A DNA stretch of 64,000 bases from PALSA-1296 sp037143335 (GTDB taxonomy: Bacteria; Bacteroidota; Ignavibacteria; Palsa-1295), in the NCBI GenBank assembly GCA_037143335.1, contig JBAWZA010000006.1, positions 62,001 to 126,000 on the forward strand, in the 5' to 3' direction. Each line of letters starts with the position of its first letter. Position 1 is the stretch's first letter. The notes under the pieces were generated by a model, which did not search any database, was not told the DNA's origin, and saw only the letters and a list, made by a program, of their open reading frames with translations. Positions 31,899 through 40,776 of this stretch are shown piece by piece. The position numbers and the translations under genes are program-made.

Positions 31899-34800
31899 AT
31901 GACTATGAAACAACAAAGCGAGTCGTGCATTCCGAACGTGCATCACTTCGCAATGAAGCTGTTTGTAGCTCTTGGGATTTGTACCGTGCTCATCGGTACT
32001 GTTCGTTCTCAAGGAATTGTGCAAGGCCACGTCAAAGATGCTGATACGAAAGAATCACTCATAGGTGTCACGATAAAGATCACCGATACAAAGCTCGGCG
32101 GACGAACTGATTCCAAAGGAAATTATCGGATAGCCAACGTACCTCCTGGTAAGCACACTATTCTTGCCCATATTCTTGGATATTCAGATAAGTCCGCATC
32201 GGTAACAGTTGATGCTGATCAACCCGCGACCGCCGATTTTGCGATCTCCGTTCAAGCGCTGCAGCAAGAGGATGTTGTCGTGATGGGATTATCCGGGGAT
32301 ATTGATCGAAAAACACTGGGTACTTCTATAGGTGCCGTTGATGGGAAAGAAATTGTAAGAGTTGTGTCACCAACCGCTATTGATGCTATTAGCGGACGCG
32401 TAGCAGGCACAAGCGTCAGTAAATCCAGTGGAACTGCGGGTGCAGGAACGTATCTGACAATCAGGGGACGCAAGACAATTTCGGGGAGTTCCGAGCCATT
32501 ATATGTAGTGGACGGGATCCTAATTGACAATTCTTCACTTGTTGATGATCACCAAAATCAAGGTTTGGTACAGTTGGGGAACCGGATCACTGATATTAAT
32601 CCGCAAGATATTGAGTCGATGGTCGTGTTGAAAGGCTCTTCTGCGTCTGCTCTGTATGGTTCACTAGGCGCGAATGGTGTAGTCGTTATCACAACGAAGC
32701 GAGGTACCGCAACAAATGACATCACAAAATCCACGGTGATGTTTAGCTCGTCGGCACAGACTGACATGCTCGCAGGATCCTTTCCTCTTCAGACAATTTA
32801 CGGCCAAGATGTACCATATGCACCGGGATCAAATGGTGCTCCTGGAACGCCTGGCAGTAGCACATCTTATGGACCAAAATTGGCACCTGGTACACCCACG
32901 TTTGACCACTCTAAAGATGGATTCAGAAATGGAACATCGCTGATTAATACAATCTCCATATCTGGAGGTGTGCCATCGTTTAATTATTTACTTAGTGGGA
33001 CCGTAGAGGATCTGAAAGGAATAACCTTGAACAACGACATGACTCGCCATAATCTTCGTCTGAATTTGGGTGCACTTTTTATTCCAGAACTCAGCATTCA
33101 ATCAAATACGAATTATATTACTACTCAGATGAGTCTGCCTCAAGAAGGGAGTAATCTTGCCGGAATTTTATTGGGGGCACTTCGGACGTCGCCCGAATTT
33201 GATAATAACATTGCATATGAGCCAGATGGATCCCAGCGTAGATATGCCCGCTACGATAACCCAATCTGGACACTAGAAAATAATCATTACAGCTCAGCCG
33301 TTGATAGGATTACGCATAGCTCAACTCTGAACTGGACTCCATTTAGTTGGGGTAGTCTAGAAGCAAGGGTAGGACTTGACCATTATGAATATGAGAATTC
33401 TGAACGGATTGCCGTAGGAAGCGGTGCAAGTGTTGCTCCGAATCGTCAAGGATCTGTTCGACACGAGCTAACAACTACTTCGAATGCCAATACAGATCTT
33501 ATTGCACATTTTGTTTGGAAGCCGATGGATGAATTGGTAACGAGGTTCGAGGCGGGTGCTCAATCAACTTGGGGAACACAGCATCTCAATGACGTGGCTT
33601 CAACTTCGACACTACCTTTTTTTGATCAACTCGGTGCTGGCTCGAGTCAAACGGCACAATCTACCGAGCTCCACACAAAAACTGAAGGTGGATTCTTAAC
33701 GGCACAAGGAACTTGGCTCGATAGAATCAATCTCAATCTTACGTTACGGCGTGACAACAGCTCCACTTTTGGAGTCAATAATTCTTTTCATTATTATAAA
33801 GGTGGTGGTTTATCTTACCTGATTTCGGAAGAACCGTTCTGGTCGGACGTCAAAAGTATTATAAGCAAGTTTAAGCTTCGTGCATCCTACGGAGAAGCCG
33901 GGAATCCTTCACTCCCATCTGCTTATGCGACAAGTTCACCCTATACAACGTACGGTTTTAATGATCCCTGGGGAAGGACACCGATTCTCGCTGCCCGTGG
34001 AGGATACGCTGGTATCCGTCAAGGTGGAGGGACCGACCAAATTGAGATTTTTGCTGGAAATCCCGACATCCGTCCAGAATTTAATATTGAACGAGAGTTA
34101 GGGTTTGATCTTGGGTTGCTGAATGATCGTATCGATGTTGAGATGTCATATTACCATCAATCCATTTTTGACATGATTATCAACGTGGGTTTACCAGCCT
34201 CCACTGGATATGACAAAGTTCAGAAGAACGGCGGAAGCATGTGGAATACTGGATTTGAATGGACTATTAATATATTACCTCTTAAGACAGACGACATCAC
34301 ATGGCGAACAGGATTTACATATTTCCGGAATTACAACATGGTAACATCGCTTAACGGCGTCGCACCGGGAGGGGCAATTCTGCTGACAGGTGGTTTTACA
34401 GGAATGAATAATGCCGCAATTGTAGGAAAGCCCTTAGGTGTTTTTTATGGTGTAGGTTGGCTCAGAGATTCGAAAGGAGAAATTCAATATTCTCATTTTG
34501 ATGCTGAATCAAAAACCGTTGTTGGAGATGATTTTGGTCTAAATCTCGTGGGTGCACCCATGCAGAACTCGAATGGTGTGATTCTTGGAGATCCGAACGC
34601 ACACTGGCAGTTCTCATGGAAGAATGACGTTACCTTTTTTAAGGATTTTACCTTTAGCTTCCTTGTCGATGGTATGATTGGTCAGCAAGTCTGGAACGGG
34701 ACAAAAGGTACACTCTATAATTTTGGGACATCAGCCGATACCAAAGACCGGGACGCTATTTGGATTAACTTCAAAGGCGACACTGTGATGGACTACTCAA

Positions 34801-35126
34801 ATCCCAATAAACCCGTTCCTGCAACTCGCAGTCTCTATTACCAAGCATACGGCAATGGATTCTACATTAATGAACCTTTTGTCGAAGATGGGTCGTATGT
34901 TAAACTCCGAGAGATTAGTCTAAGCTATGACTGGCACGGATTGACTGATTGGCATATCCAGAACGTAAGAATCACAGCAACTGTCAGAAACTTACATACG
35001 TGGACTAACTATACGGGATATGATCCTGAGATTAATACATTCGCTCAGAGTGAATCTAGAGGATATGATTATTTTACTATTCCTCAATCTCGGTCATATA
35101 GGCTTAGCTTATCACTTACCTACTAA
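31899..35126 (+). CDS. SusC/RagA-type TonB-linked outer-membrane transporter, 1075 aa
   Basis: TonB-dependent receptor of the SusC class that, with a SusD lipoprotein lid, imports glycans or peptides across the outer membrane. After a signal peptide (LFVALGICTVLIGTVRSQG) comes a carboxypeptidase-regulatory-like domain (VQGHVKDADTKESLIGVTIK), a TonB-box-like stretch (QQEDVVVMG), the plug with GSSEPLYVVDGILIDNS and LKGSSASALYGSLGANGVVV, and a long beta-barrel ending SRSYRLSLSLTY with C-terminal aromatic. In-frame ATGs at 31905 and 31953 are alternatives; the last sits immediately at the signal peptide. susD follows 30 bp later. No glycoside hydrolase genes are nearby, so substrate is unknown. 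Confidence 0.95.
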   Translation: MTMKQQSESCIPNVHHFAMKLFVALGICTVLIGTVRSQGIVQGHVKDADTKESLIGVTIKITDTKLGGRTDSKGNYRIANVPPGKHTILAHILGYSDKSASVTVDADQPATADFAISVQALQQEDVVVMGLSGDIDRKTLGTSIGAVDGKEIVRVVSPTAIDAISGRVAGTSVSKSSGTAGAGTYLTIRGRKTISGSSEPLYVVDGILIDNSSLVDDHQNQGLVQLGNRITDINPQDIESMVVLKGSSASALYGSLGANGVVVITTKRGTATNDITKSTVMFSSSAQTDMLAGSFPLQTIYGQDVPYAPGSNGAPGTPGSSTSYGPKLAPGTPTFDHSKDGFRNGTSLINTISISGGVPSFNYLLSGTVEDLKGITLNNDMTRHNLRLNLGALFIPELSIQSNTNYITTQMSLPQEGSNLAGILLGALRTSPEFDNNIAYEPDGSQRRYARYDNPIWTLENNHYSSAVDRITHSSTLNWTPFSWGSLEARVGLDHYEYENSERIAVGSGASVAPNRQGSVRHELTTTSNANTDLIAHFVWKPMDELVTRFEAGAQSTWGTQHLNDVASTSTLPFFDQLGAGSSQTAQSTELHTKTEGGFLTAQGTWLDRINLNLTLRRDNSSTFGVNNSFHYYKGGGLSYLISEEPFWSDVKSIISKFKLRASYGEAGNPSLPSAYATSSPYTTYGFNDPWGRTPILAARGGYAGIRQGGGTDQIEIFAGNPDIRPEFNIERELGFDLGLLNDRIDVEMSYYHQSIFDMIINVGLPASTGYDKVQKNGGSMWNTGFEWTINILPLKTDDITWRTGFTYFRNYNMVTSLNGVAPGGAILLTGGFTGMNNAAIVGKPLGVFYGVGWLRDSKGEIQYSHFDAESKTVVGDDFGLNLVGAPMQNSNGVILGDPNAHWQFSWKNDVTFFKDFTFSFLVDGMIGQQVWNGTKGTLYNFGTSADTKDRDAIWINFKGDTVMDYSNPNKPVPATRSLYYQAYGNGFYINEPFVEDGSYVKLREISLSYDWHGLTDWHIQNVRITATVRNLHTWTNYTGYDPEINTFAQSESRGYDYFTIPQSRSYRLSLSLTY

Positions 35127-35155
35127 TCCAAAAAAATTTCAGAAGGAGAACAACA

Positions 35156-36559
35156 ATGAATAGAGCAAACATTTTCAGAAATCCCAGTTATCCTGTTTGG
35201 ATAGTGTTACTAATATCGCTATGCGGATGTAGTATCGACCCAAACTTGAACAACAACCCAAATGATATCAGCGAGTCTGCGATTCTTACGATTCAAGGAC
35301 AATACTCTCTGCTTATCACATTGCAAGGAGTTGGGATAGGTGATTTTTACAGCAATGCGCGATCAAGAGTCGGAAGCCAATGGACTCATCAGTTATGCGC
35401 GCCACCTGGGCTGGGGAGGGCACAACCAGTAGCCTACGATAGTTATATCCTCACGGAAGATGGGCCTCCGAATGAGATGTGGAAGAATGGTTACTATGCC
35501 ATAAAAACTACAAATGACATTATTAACCACGCAGACAAAGTTTTTGGTACTGGACAAGTTCCTTATGCCAATTTAGTTGTTGGGATGGCAGAGTGTTACA
35601 AGGCTACAATGCTCGGGGAAATCGCTGCATATTTTGGTTCCGCTCCAATACCTGCCGATCCTGCTGACCCATTAGCCCCGCCAACTTACGTCGACCAAAA
35701 ATCTGTGCACAGCGAAGTTCAACGACTCTTGGATGATGCAATCATAAGATTTGCAAGTGTCCCTAGCGCAAAGGTTTCTCAGGACTTGATATTTAATGGA
35801 TCTGGTGCGAAATGGAAATCAGTCGCGCACTCGTTGAAGGCACGGTACTATCTCCATATCAAGGATTACGCAAAAGCTAGTTTACAAGCTACCTTGGGTA
35901 TTAATGACGCCTCTGGAAACCTTTATGCACTCTATGATAACTCAAATGCTGGAGGTTATTCTCCCTGGGGACACTGGTCTAAAGATGAAGCAGGTTCTCC
36001 CTATCGGGCAGAAAAGAAATTCATTGATAGTCTTAAGAGTGAAGCTGGCGACAACAGATTAGCAAAGTATTTCAATAAGAATGATTCAGGTGAATATTCT
36101 GGATATACTGCCCATAAAGAGTCGTCTACTGACAGCTTAGAATCCAATCCCTTACAGGCCTCAACGATGAAACTATATAGTGACTATGGAGAACCATTCC
36201 CAATCATTTCTTACGAAGAGAATATATTAATCAAAGCAGAGTGTGAAGCAAGGGGAGAGGGTGGCGGTATTGCGAGCGCCGTCACAGATGTCAACACCAT
36301 ACGGTTAGGTGCTGGACTCACCGCCTTCAGTTCAAGTAGTCAAGGTGAGGTGCTTAAGCAGGTTTTAAAGCAAAAGTGGCTTCAACTATTTTGCCAAGGG
36401 CAAGCATATAATGATATGAGAAGAACGCCAGAATTCCCATTATGGGATAAGGTGCCAAAACAAAACCTGCGATTCATTTACCCTCTCAGTGAAAATACGA
36501 CTAATCCCAATGTTCCTAAAAACGATGATGCCCTAGTGAGTGCTTTGCTTGGGATTTGA
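35156..36559 (+). CDS. SusD/RagB-family outer-membrane lipoprotein
   Basis: SusD proteins form a ligand-binding lid over SusC on the cell surface. A lipobox (LLISLCGC, Cys ~24) follows the signal peptide, then NPNDISESAILTIQGQY and the TPR-like helical body with GAKWKSVAHSLKARYYLHIK and a C-terminal QKWLQLFCQGQAYNDMRRT. Length (467 aa) is usual. ATG 35156 is preceded by AAGGAG at ~8 bp. It is directly downstream of its SusC partner and ends 22 bp before an intrinsic terminator, so the pair forms a two-gene operon. Confidence 0.93.
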   Translation: MNRANIFRNPSYPVWIVLLISLCGCSIDPNLNNNPNDISESAILTIQGQYSLLITLQGVGIGDFYSNARSRVGSQWTHQLCAPPGLGRAQPVAYDSYILTEDGPPNEMWKNGYYAIKTTNDIINHADKVFGTGQVPYANLVVGMAECYKATMLGEIAAYFGSAPIPADPADPLAPPTYVDQKSVHSEVQRLLDDAIIRFASVPSAKVSQDLIFNGSGAKWKSVAHSLKARYYLHIKDYAKASLQATLGINDASGNLYALYDNSNAGGYSPWGHWSKDEAGSPYRAEKKFIDSLKSEAGDNRLAKYFNKNDSGEYSGYTAHKESSTDSLESNPLQASTMKLYSDYGEPFPIISYEENILIKAECEARGEGGGIASAVTDVNTIRLGAGLTAFSSSSQGEVLKQVLKQKWLQLFCQGQAYNDMRRTPEFPLWDKVPKQNLRFIYPLSENTTNPNVPKNDDALVSALLGI

Positions 36560-36580
36560 TTAGTATTCTAATTATTCTTC

Positions 36581-36609
36581 ATACCCGCCACTTTGGCGGG
36601 TATTTTTTT
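36581..36609 (+). terminator. Intrinsic terminator of the susCD operon
   Basis: ATACCCGCC-ACTTT-GGCGGGTAT, a 9-bp GC-rich stem, is followed by T7. Located 22 bp after the susD stop. Confidence 0.92.
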
Positions 36610-36673
36610 ATGGTGAGTCCGAACTTCCTTTTGGCAATCATAGTTATATGCGCTCTACTTTCAGGGGAAGTTT

Positions 36674-36747
36674 GGAGCGGTAGTTCAGTTGGTTAGAACG
36701 CCTGCCTGTCACGTAGGAGGTCGCGGGTTCGAGTCCCGTCCGCTCCG
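36674..36747 (+). tRNA. tRNA-Asp (anticodon GTC)
   Basis: Acceptor GGAGCGG/CCGCTCC, D arm TAGTTCAGTTGGTTAGAA, anticodon stem CCTGC/GTAGG with loop CTGTCAC (GTC), T arm GCGGGTTCGAGTCCCGT. Discriminator G, typical of tRNA-Asp; CCA not encoded. The terminator at 36788 ends its transcript. Confidence 0.97.
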
Positions 36748-36787
36748 CAAATATGTAGCTCAGTTGCTAAATGAAAAGGAAGTAATG

Positions 36788-36820
36788 AACGCCTTGTGTA
36801 AGCAAGGCGTTTTTCTTTTA
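36788..36820 (+). terminator. Intrinsic terminator after tRNA-Asp
   Basis: AACGCCTTG-TGTAAG-CAAGGCGTT, a 9-bp stem, is followed by TTCTTTT. It sits 41 bp after the tRNA and 17 bp before the next gene. Confidence 0.88.
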
Positions 36821-36836
36821 CAATAAATCTATTTCT

Positions 36837-37463
36837 ATGAAAAAGTTACAACGCACTTTCACCTTTTGCCTATTGGCAGTTGGTTCTCTAGGTTTAGTTT
36901 TGACATTTAATTCCTGCGCTACTTTGAACTCTCTTGCAGGATTGACGCGTGCTCAGTTCAAACTCAATGATGCAGTTGGTTACCGCATTTCAGGGATTGA
37001 CCCAACCAACAAGCATTCGATTAAAGATTTCAGTATCATGGACGGGTTGAACTTGGCGAATGCATTTCGCACAGGTTCGCTCCCGCTCACATTCGTATTG
37101 AATGTAGCTGTAAAGAATCCGAATGCACACCAGAACGGGAGTGCGCTTTCGGCACTTTCGCTCACAAACTTTCCATGGAGACTTATGATTGATGGAAGAG
37201 AGACTATTGCAGGAAATATCGGCGGACCGGTTTCACTCCCTGATGGTGGGAGCACAACGATTATTCCTTTGCAAGTATCGGTTGATCTCGTAAAATTTTT
37301 CGGGGATAAGGGATACGATGACATTATTAATCTTGCACTCGCAATAAGCGGTCAAGGCGCATCGAAACTTGCACTGAAGGCTCAGCCATCAGTTTCGACG
37401 CCGATCGGAAGTTTGAGGTACCCCTCGGAGTTAACAATCTTAAGTACAGAGTTCAGAAATTAA
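36837..37463 (+). CDS. LEA14-like (late embryogenesis abundant type 2) lipoprotein
   Basis: Signal peptide with lipobox LTFNSC (Cys ~27) followed by a WHy/LEA_2-type beta domain: ADVN-like strands appear as LPLTFVLNVAVKNPN, SLTNFPWRLMIDGRETIAGN and a C-terminal SVDLVKFFGDKGYDDIINLA. These domains are small Ig-like folds associated with desiccation or envelope stress proteins; specific function is unknown. Length 208 aa. cmk follows 16 bp downstream and may share its transcript. Family call is moderate. Confidence 0.72.
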   Translation: MKKLQRTFTFCLLAVGSLGLVLTFNSCATLNSLAGLTRAQFKLNDAVGYRISGIDPTNKHSIKDFSIMDGLNLANAFRTGSLPLTFVLNVAVKNPNAHQNGSALSALSLTNFPWRLMIDGRETIAGNIGGPVSLPDGGSTTIIPLQVSVDLVKFFGDKGYDDIINLALAISGQGASKLALKAQPSVSTPIGSLRYPSELTILSTEFRN

Positions 37464-37479
37464 TCTCTGCAAATAGACA

Positions 37480-38148
37480 ATGCGCCAAAACGGAATCATC
37501 ATTGCTATTGATGGACCCACTGCTTCGGGCAAAAGTACTACTGCTCGTGAAGTTGCAAAGCAATTGGGTTACCTGCATATTAATACTGGTGCGATGTACC
37601 GAGCTTTTGCACTCTATGCTTCACAGTGGGGCGTTCGAGACAGTGATGATACTCGAATCAGCGGATTAGCTGAGCGAGTGTATTTAGATTTTGATGAGCA
37701 TGGCAAAATTCTTCTCGAAGGTCGTGATGTAGATGCTGAAATTATTGCCCCTGAAATTGCCACACTCGCAAGTGAACTCGCCACATTGCCAGAGGTGCGT
37801 AAGCGAATGGTCGAGATGCAGCAGGAAATTGGGAAGAACGGCGGAGTCGTTCTCGATGGAAGAGATATTGGCACCGTAGTATTTCCTGATGCAGAATTAA
37901 AAATATTTTTGATAGCGGGAGCCGAGACGCGAGCACTGCGAAGAATGAATGAGCTCGAACAGGCAGGCACACCTGTTGCTCTTGAAATTCTGACCAAACA
38001 GATTCATGAACGAGACAGACGCGATTCCGAACGTGAGCTAAGTCCGTTGAGAAAAGCCGATGATGCAATTGAACTCGATACCAGTCTGCTCCAGATCAAA
38101 GACCAAGTCCAGCAAGTGGTTAGTATGGTAGAACAAATAATTTCGTAA
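37480..38148 (+). CDS. cmk: Cytidylate kinase
   Basis: Cmk phosphorylates CMP and dCMP with ATP, feeding nucleotide and CDP-lipid synthesis. P-loop IAIDGPTASGKSTTAREVAK, substrate segment LGYLHINTGAMYRAFAL, VVLDGRDIGTVVFPDAELKI and the lid ERDRRDSERELSPLRKADDA are all present. The 222-residue length is standard. In many bacteria cmk precedes rpsA; here the following genes are instead a YCII protein and a sigma factor. Confidence 0.96.
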   Translation: MRQNGIIIAIDGPTASGKSTTAREVAKQLGYLHINTGAMYRAFALYASQWGVRDSDDTRISGLAERVYLDFDEHGKILLEGRDVDAEIIAPEIATLASELATLPEVRKRMVEMQQEIGKNGGVVLDGRDIGTVVFPDAELKIFLIAGAETRALRRMNELEQAGTPVALEILTKQIHERDRRDSERELSPLRKADDAIELDTSLLQIKDQVQQVVSMVEQIIS

Positions 38149-38249
38149 ATATTTTGTCCGGTTCTGCCTCCGGTGAACGATATACAGATATCAAACAAAC
38201 TCTGAGCTTTGAGAACAGAGAATTTCTTAACCAAATAATAGATACTACC

Positions 38250-38591
38250 ATGAACGAATTCGTATTTTTATATCGCGGTCACGATAGTGACGGGTCCATG
38301 CCAACACCAGAGCAAATGCAAGCCCAGATGAGTCGTTGGCAGGATTGGTTTGCCAAACTGACGGCTGAAGGTCAACTTAAAGATTGGGGTGCTCCACTTC
38401 AGAGCAGTGGCAAAAAAGTCGCTGTCGGTGGAATCATTACCGACGGACCCTACACCGAAGGCAAAGAGCTTATTGGCGGTTTCTCGATCATTAAAGCAAA
38501 TGATCTTGCACATGCAGCTGAAATTGCAAAGGGTTGCCCATGCTTTGAGACAGGCGGGAATGTGGAAATCCGTCCTGTGCAACCTATGTAA
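38250..38591 (+). CDS. YCII/DGPF-domain protein partner of an ECF sigma factor
   Basis: A 113-residue protein from ATG 38250 (an earlier in-frame ATG at 38154 adds 32 residues without domain similarity). It reads EFVFLYRGHD, then VGGIITDGPYTEGKELIGGF and AAEIAKGCPCFETGGNVEIRP, the YCII-like fold with the DGPFxExKE motif. Such DGPF proteins are encoded beside ECF42 sigma factors and are regarded as their targets or partners; biochemical role unknown. The sigma gene starts 6 bp downstream. Confidence 0.9.
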   Translation: MNEFVFLYRGHDSDGSMPTPEQMQAQMSRWQDWFAKLTAEGQLKDWGAPLQSSGKKVAVGGIITDGPYTEGKELIGGFSIIKANDLAHAAEIAKGCPCFETGGNVEIRPVQPM

Positions 38592-38597
38592 TTTATC

Positions 38598-39845
38598 ATG
38601 AGCGAGCGCGTCAACGAAGTAGTCGAGCATTTATTCCGTCAAGAGTCGGGTAAGCTTGCCTCTTCGTTGGCACGAGCGTTCGGTCTTCAACGGCTGGGTG
38701 AGGTCGAGGATATTCTACAGGAATCGCTTCTTGCGGCACTACATACCTGGTCATTTCGCGGTATTCCAGAAAACCCAACCGCATGGCTACACAGAGTTGC
38801 GAAAAACAAGGCTGTTGACTGGATTCGCAAGAGAAATTGTGCGGGACGCGATCCCGTCGAGATTCTTCCGGGTCTGAGTGCTGCCTCAGAAGCAATGAGT
38901 TTGGAGCAAAATTTTTTGAACTGGGAGATTAGTGATTCTCAGCTTCGCATGATGTTCGCATGCTGTCATCCGGGAATTCCTATCGAATCTCAGATTGCAT
39001 TAGTATTGAAAACCTTATGTGGATTTGGTGTCCACGAGATCGCAACAGCATTTCTCGTCCAAGACTCTGCGATAGAGAAACGCTTGGGTCGTGCACGAAA
39101 ATATTTCCGAGATAATCGGATTGAGCTTGACGTGCCATCGCGTGAAGCAATAGTAATTAGACTTGAAGCCGTACTACGCAGTCTCTATCTGTTGTTCAAC
39201 GAAGGCTACAAGCAAACCTCAAGCGATGGTTTAATCAGTAAAGACTTATGCACTGAGGCTTTGCGACTTGGACTCCTTCTCGCGCATCAACCAAGCACAG
39301 CTACGCCGACAACGTACGCTCTGGTCTCGCTTTTTACTTTCCACGCTGCGCGATTTGAATCAAGGACTAATGAAGTTGGAGATATTATTTTACTAGAAGA
39401 ACAGGATCGTTCAAGGTGGAATCGCGAACTGATGGATCGGGGCATGTACTATTTTCGGAAATCAGAACCCGACGTATTTACTACGTCGTATCATCTTGAA
39501 GCCGCCATTCAATCACTTCATGTAACCGCGATCTCGTTCGAAAGAACAAACTGGGATGCAATTCAAGGCCTATACCGACGTCTGTATCAACTACAACCAA
39601 GCCCGCTTGTTGCACTTCACATGTCAGTCTCAACATTAAAAGTACACGGTCCGGATGCTGCGTTAGCATTATTGGAAACGCACCCACTTCCAAACTATTA
39701 TCTTTACCATGCCATTCTTGGTCATATCCATGCTGAGAATGGTCAGCCTGAAGCGGCAAGGTATGAACTCACTCGCGCCGCTGAATTGACAATGAATGGG
39801 AGAGAAAGAACGTTATTACTGAAGAAGGCTGAAAATTCGGTTTGA
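38598..39845 (+). CDS. ECF42-type RNA polymerase sigma factor with C-terminal TPR-like extension
   Basis: Sigma-2 region: EVEDILQESLLAALHTWSFR and NPTAWLHRVAKNKAVDWIRK; sigma-4 region: ALVLKTLCGFGVHEIATAFL and QDSAIEKRLGRARKYF. The protein extends ~230 residues beyond sigma-4 with a helical region (LRSLYLLFNEGYKQTSSDGL, LYRRLYQLQPSPLVALHMSV) typical of the ECF42 group, where the C-terminal extension is needed for function and replaces an anti-sigma factor. Length (415 aa) fits. It sits 6 bp after the DGPF gene, the hallmark neighbourhood. No anti-sigma gene is nearby. Target promoters and signal are unknown. Confidence 0.92.
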   Translation: MSERVNEVVEHLFRQESGKLASSLARAFGLQRLGEVEDILQESLLAALHTWSFRGIPENPTAWLHRVAKNKAVDWIRKRNCAGRDPVEILPGLSAASEAMSLEQNFLNWEISDSQLRMMFACCHPGIPIESQIALVLKTLCGFGVHEIATAFLVQDSAIEKRLGRARKYFRDNRIELDVPSREAIVIRLEAVLRSLYLLFNEGYKQTSSDGLISKDLCTEALRLGLLLAHQPSTATPTTYALVSLFTFHAARFESRTNEVGDIILLEEQDRSRWNRELMDRGMYYFRKSEPDVFTTSYHLEAAIQSLHVTAISFERTNWDAIQGLYRRLYQLQPSPLVALHMSVSTLKVHGPDAALALLETHPLPNYYLYHAILGHIHAENGQPEAARYELTRAAELTMNGRERTLLLKKAENSV

Positions 39846-39887
39846 TGAAAAATTCGGATTACGGCATTGCCTTCATAGATCGGGTAC

Positions 39888-40724
39888 ATGATGAGAATCG
39901 CTTGTGTTCAGTTTTCTCCGAAGTTTATGGATGTTGAGGCTAATCTTGCCTCTGTCGAAGGCTATGTTCGTGCAGCGGACTGTGATTTGCTCGTGTTTCC
40001 CGAACTCTGCCTGAGTGGATATTTTTATACAGACATCAAGAGTGCCACTGCTTCATCCCAACAATTGGCGGATGAACCTATTCTTCGACTTCGACGGATT
40101 GCAAAGGAATGCAACATAGCAATTGTCATTGGATTTCTTGAACGAGATGGTGAGAAGCTCTACAATAGCGCCATAGCAATTGACCGATTCGGAAAAATCT
40201 GCGGACATTATCGGAAAGTACATTTATTTTATTATGAGACGCAGATTTTTTCTGTAGGTGACCTCGGTTTTCCGGTTTGTGAAATTGAGATGCGAACGGG
40301 CGAGAGATTAAACCTCGGAATCATGATCTGCTATGATTGGCGGTTTCCTGAGGCCGCGAGATCACTGGTGCTTGGCGGCGCAGAAGTGATTGCAATGCCG
40401 GCGAATATCGTTACCACCACTGGAATGCTGTTGGACACGCTTCGGGTGCGAGCATTCGAGAATAAGGTGATCCTTGTATTCGCTGATCGAGTCGGTAAGG
40501 AATTTGGTGTCGTGGATGGCGTTGAACTAGAGTTAGTGTTCGTTGGAAAATCTGCGATCATCAATTTCAACGGCGAGATTTTAGCATCGGCACCTGAAAG
40601 CAAGGATACCGTAATCGTTGCAGAGGTATTTCCAGAAGCTACTAAGTTAAAAAATATAAATAATTTCAATAATATACTCGGCGATAGACAGTATAAGTCA
40701 TATTTCAAAGATTCCCGTGAATAA
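39888..40724 (+). CDS. Carbon-nitrogen hydrolase (nitrilase superfamily), 278 aa
   Basis: The catalytic triad of the family is visible: Glu in LLVFPELCLSGY, Lys in GHYRKVHLFY and Cys in GIMICYDWRFPEAARSL. Such cytoplasmic enzymes hydrolyse amides or nitriles (omega-amidase, N-carbamoyl-putrescine amidase, NIT-like). EVIAMPANIVTT and FENKVILVFADRVG complete the fold. Substrate cannot be chosen from sequence alone. ATG 39888 and 39891 are adjacent alternatives. It lies 42 bp after the sigma gene. Confidence 0.9.
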   Translation: MMRIACVQFSPKFMDVEANLASVEGYVRAADCDLLVFPELCLSGYFYTDIKSATASSQQLADEPILRLRRIAKECNIAIVIGFLERDGEKLYNSAIAIDRFGKICGHYRKVHLFYYETQIFSVGDLGFPVCEIEMRTGERLNLGIMICYDWRFPEAARSLVLGGAEVIAMPANIVTTTGMLLDTLRVRAFENKVILVFADRVGKEFGVVDGVELELVFVGKSAIINFNGEILASAPESKDTVIVAEVFPEATKLKNINNFNNILGDRQYKSYFKDSRE

Positions 40725-40776
40725 CTTGTGGAAAACTAATGAAACTAACTTGGACTCATGGGCGTAGTGTGAGAAG

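Noticed and set aside
36753..36775. Sequence TATGTAGCTCAGTTGCTAAA resembling the D-arm of a tRNA, just after tRNA-Asp
   Set aside because: No acceptor, anticodon or T arm follows and the D stem does not close; a chance match or minor remnant.
31527..36836. Possibility of an integrated element between tRNA-Ala and tRNA-Asp
   Set aside because: No integrase, no direct repeat of either tRNA 3' end and no transfer genes could be seen.
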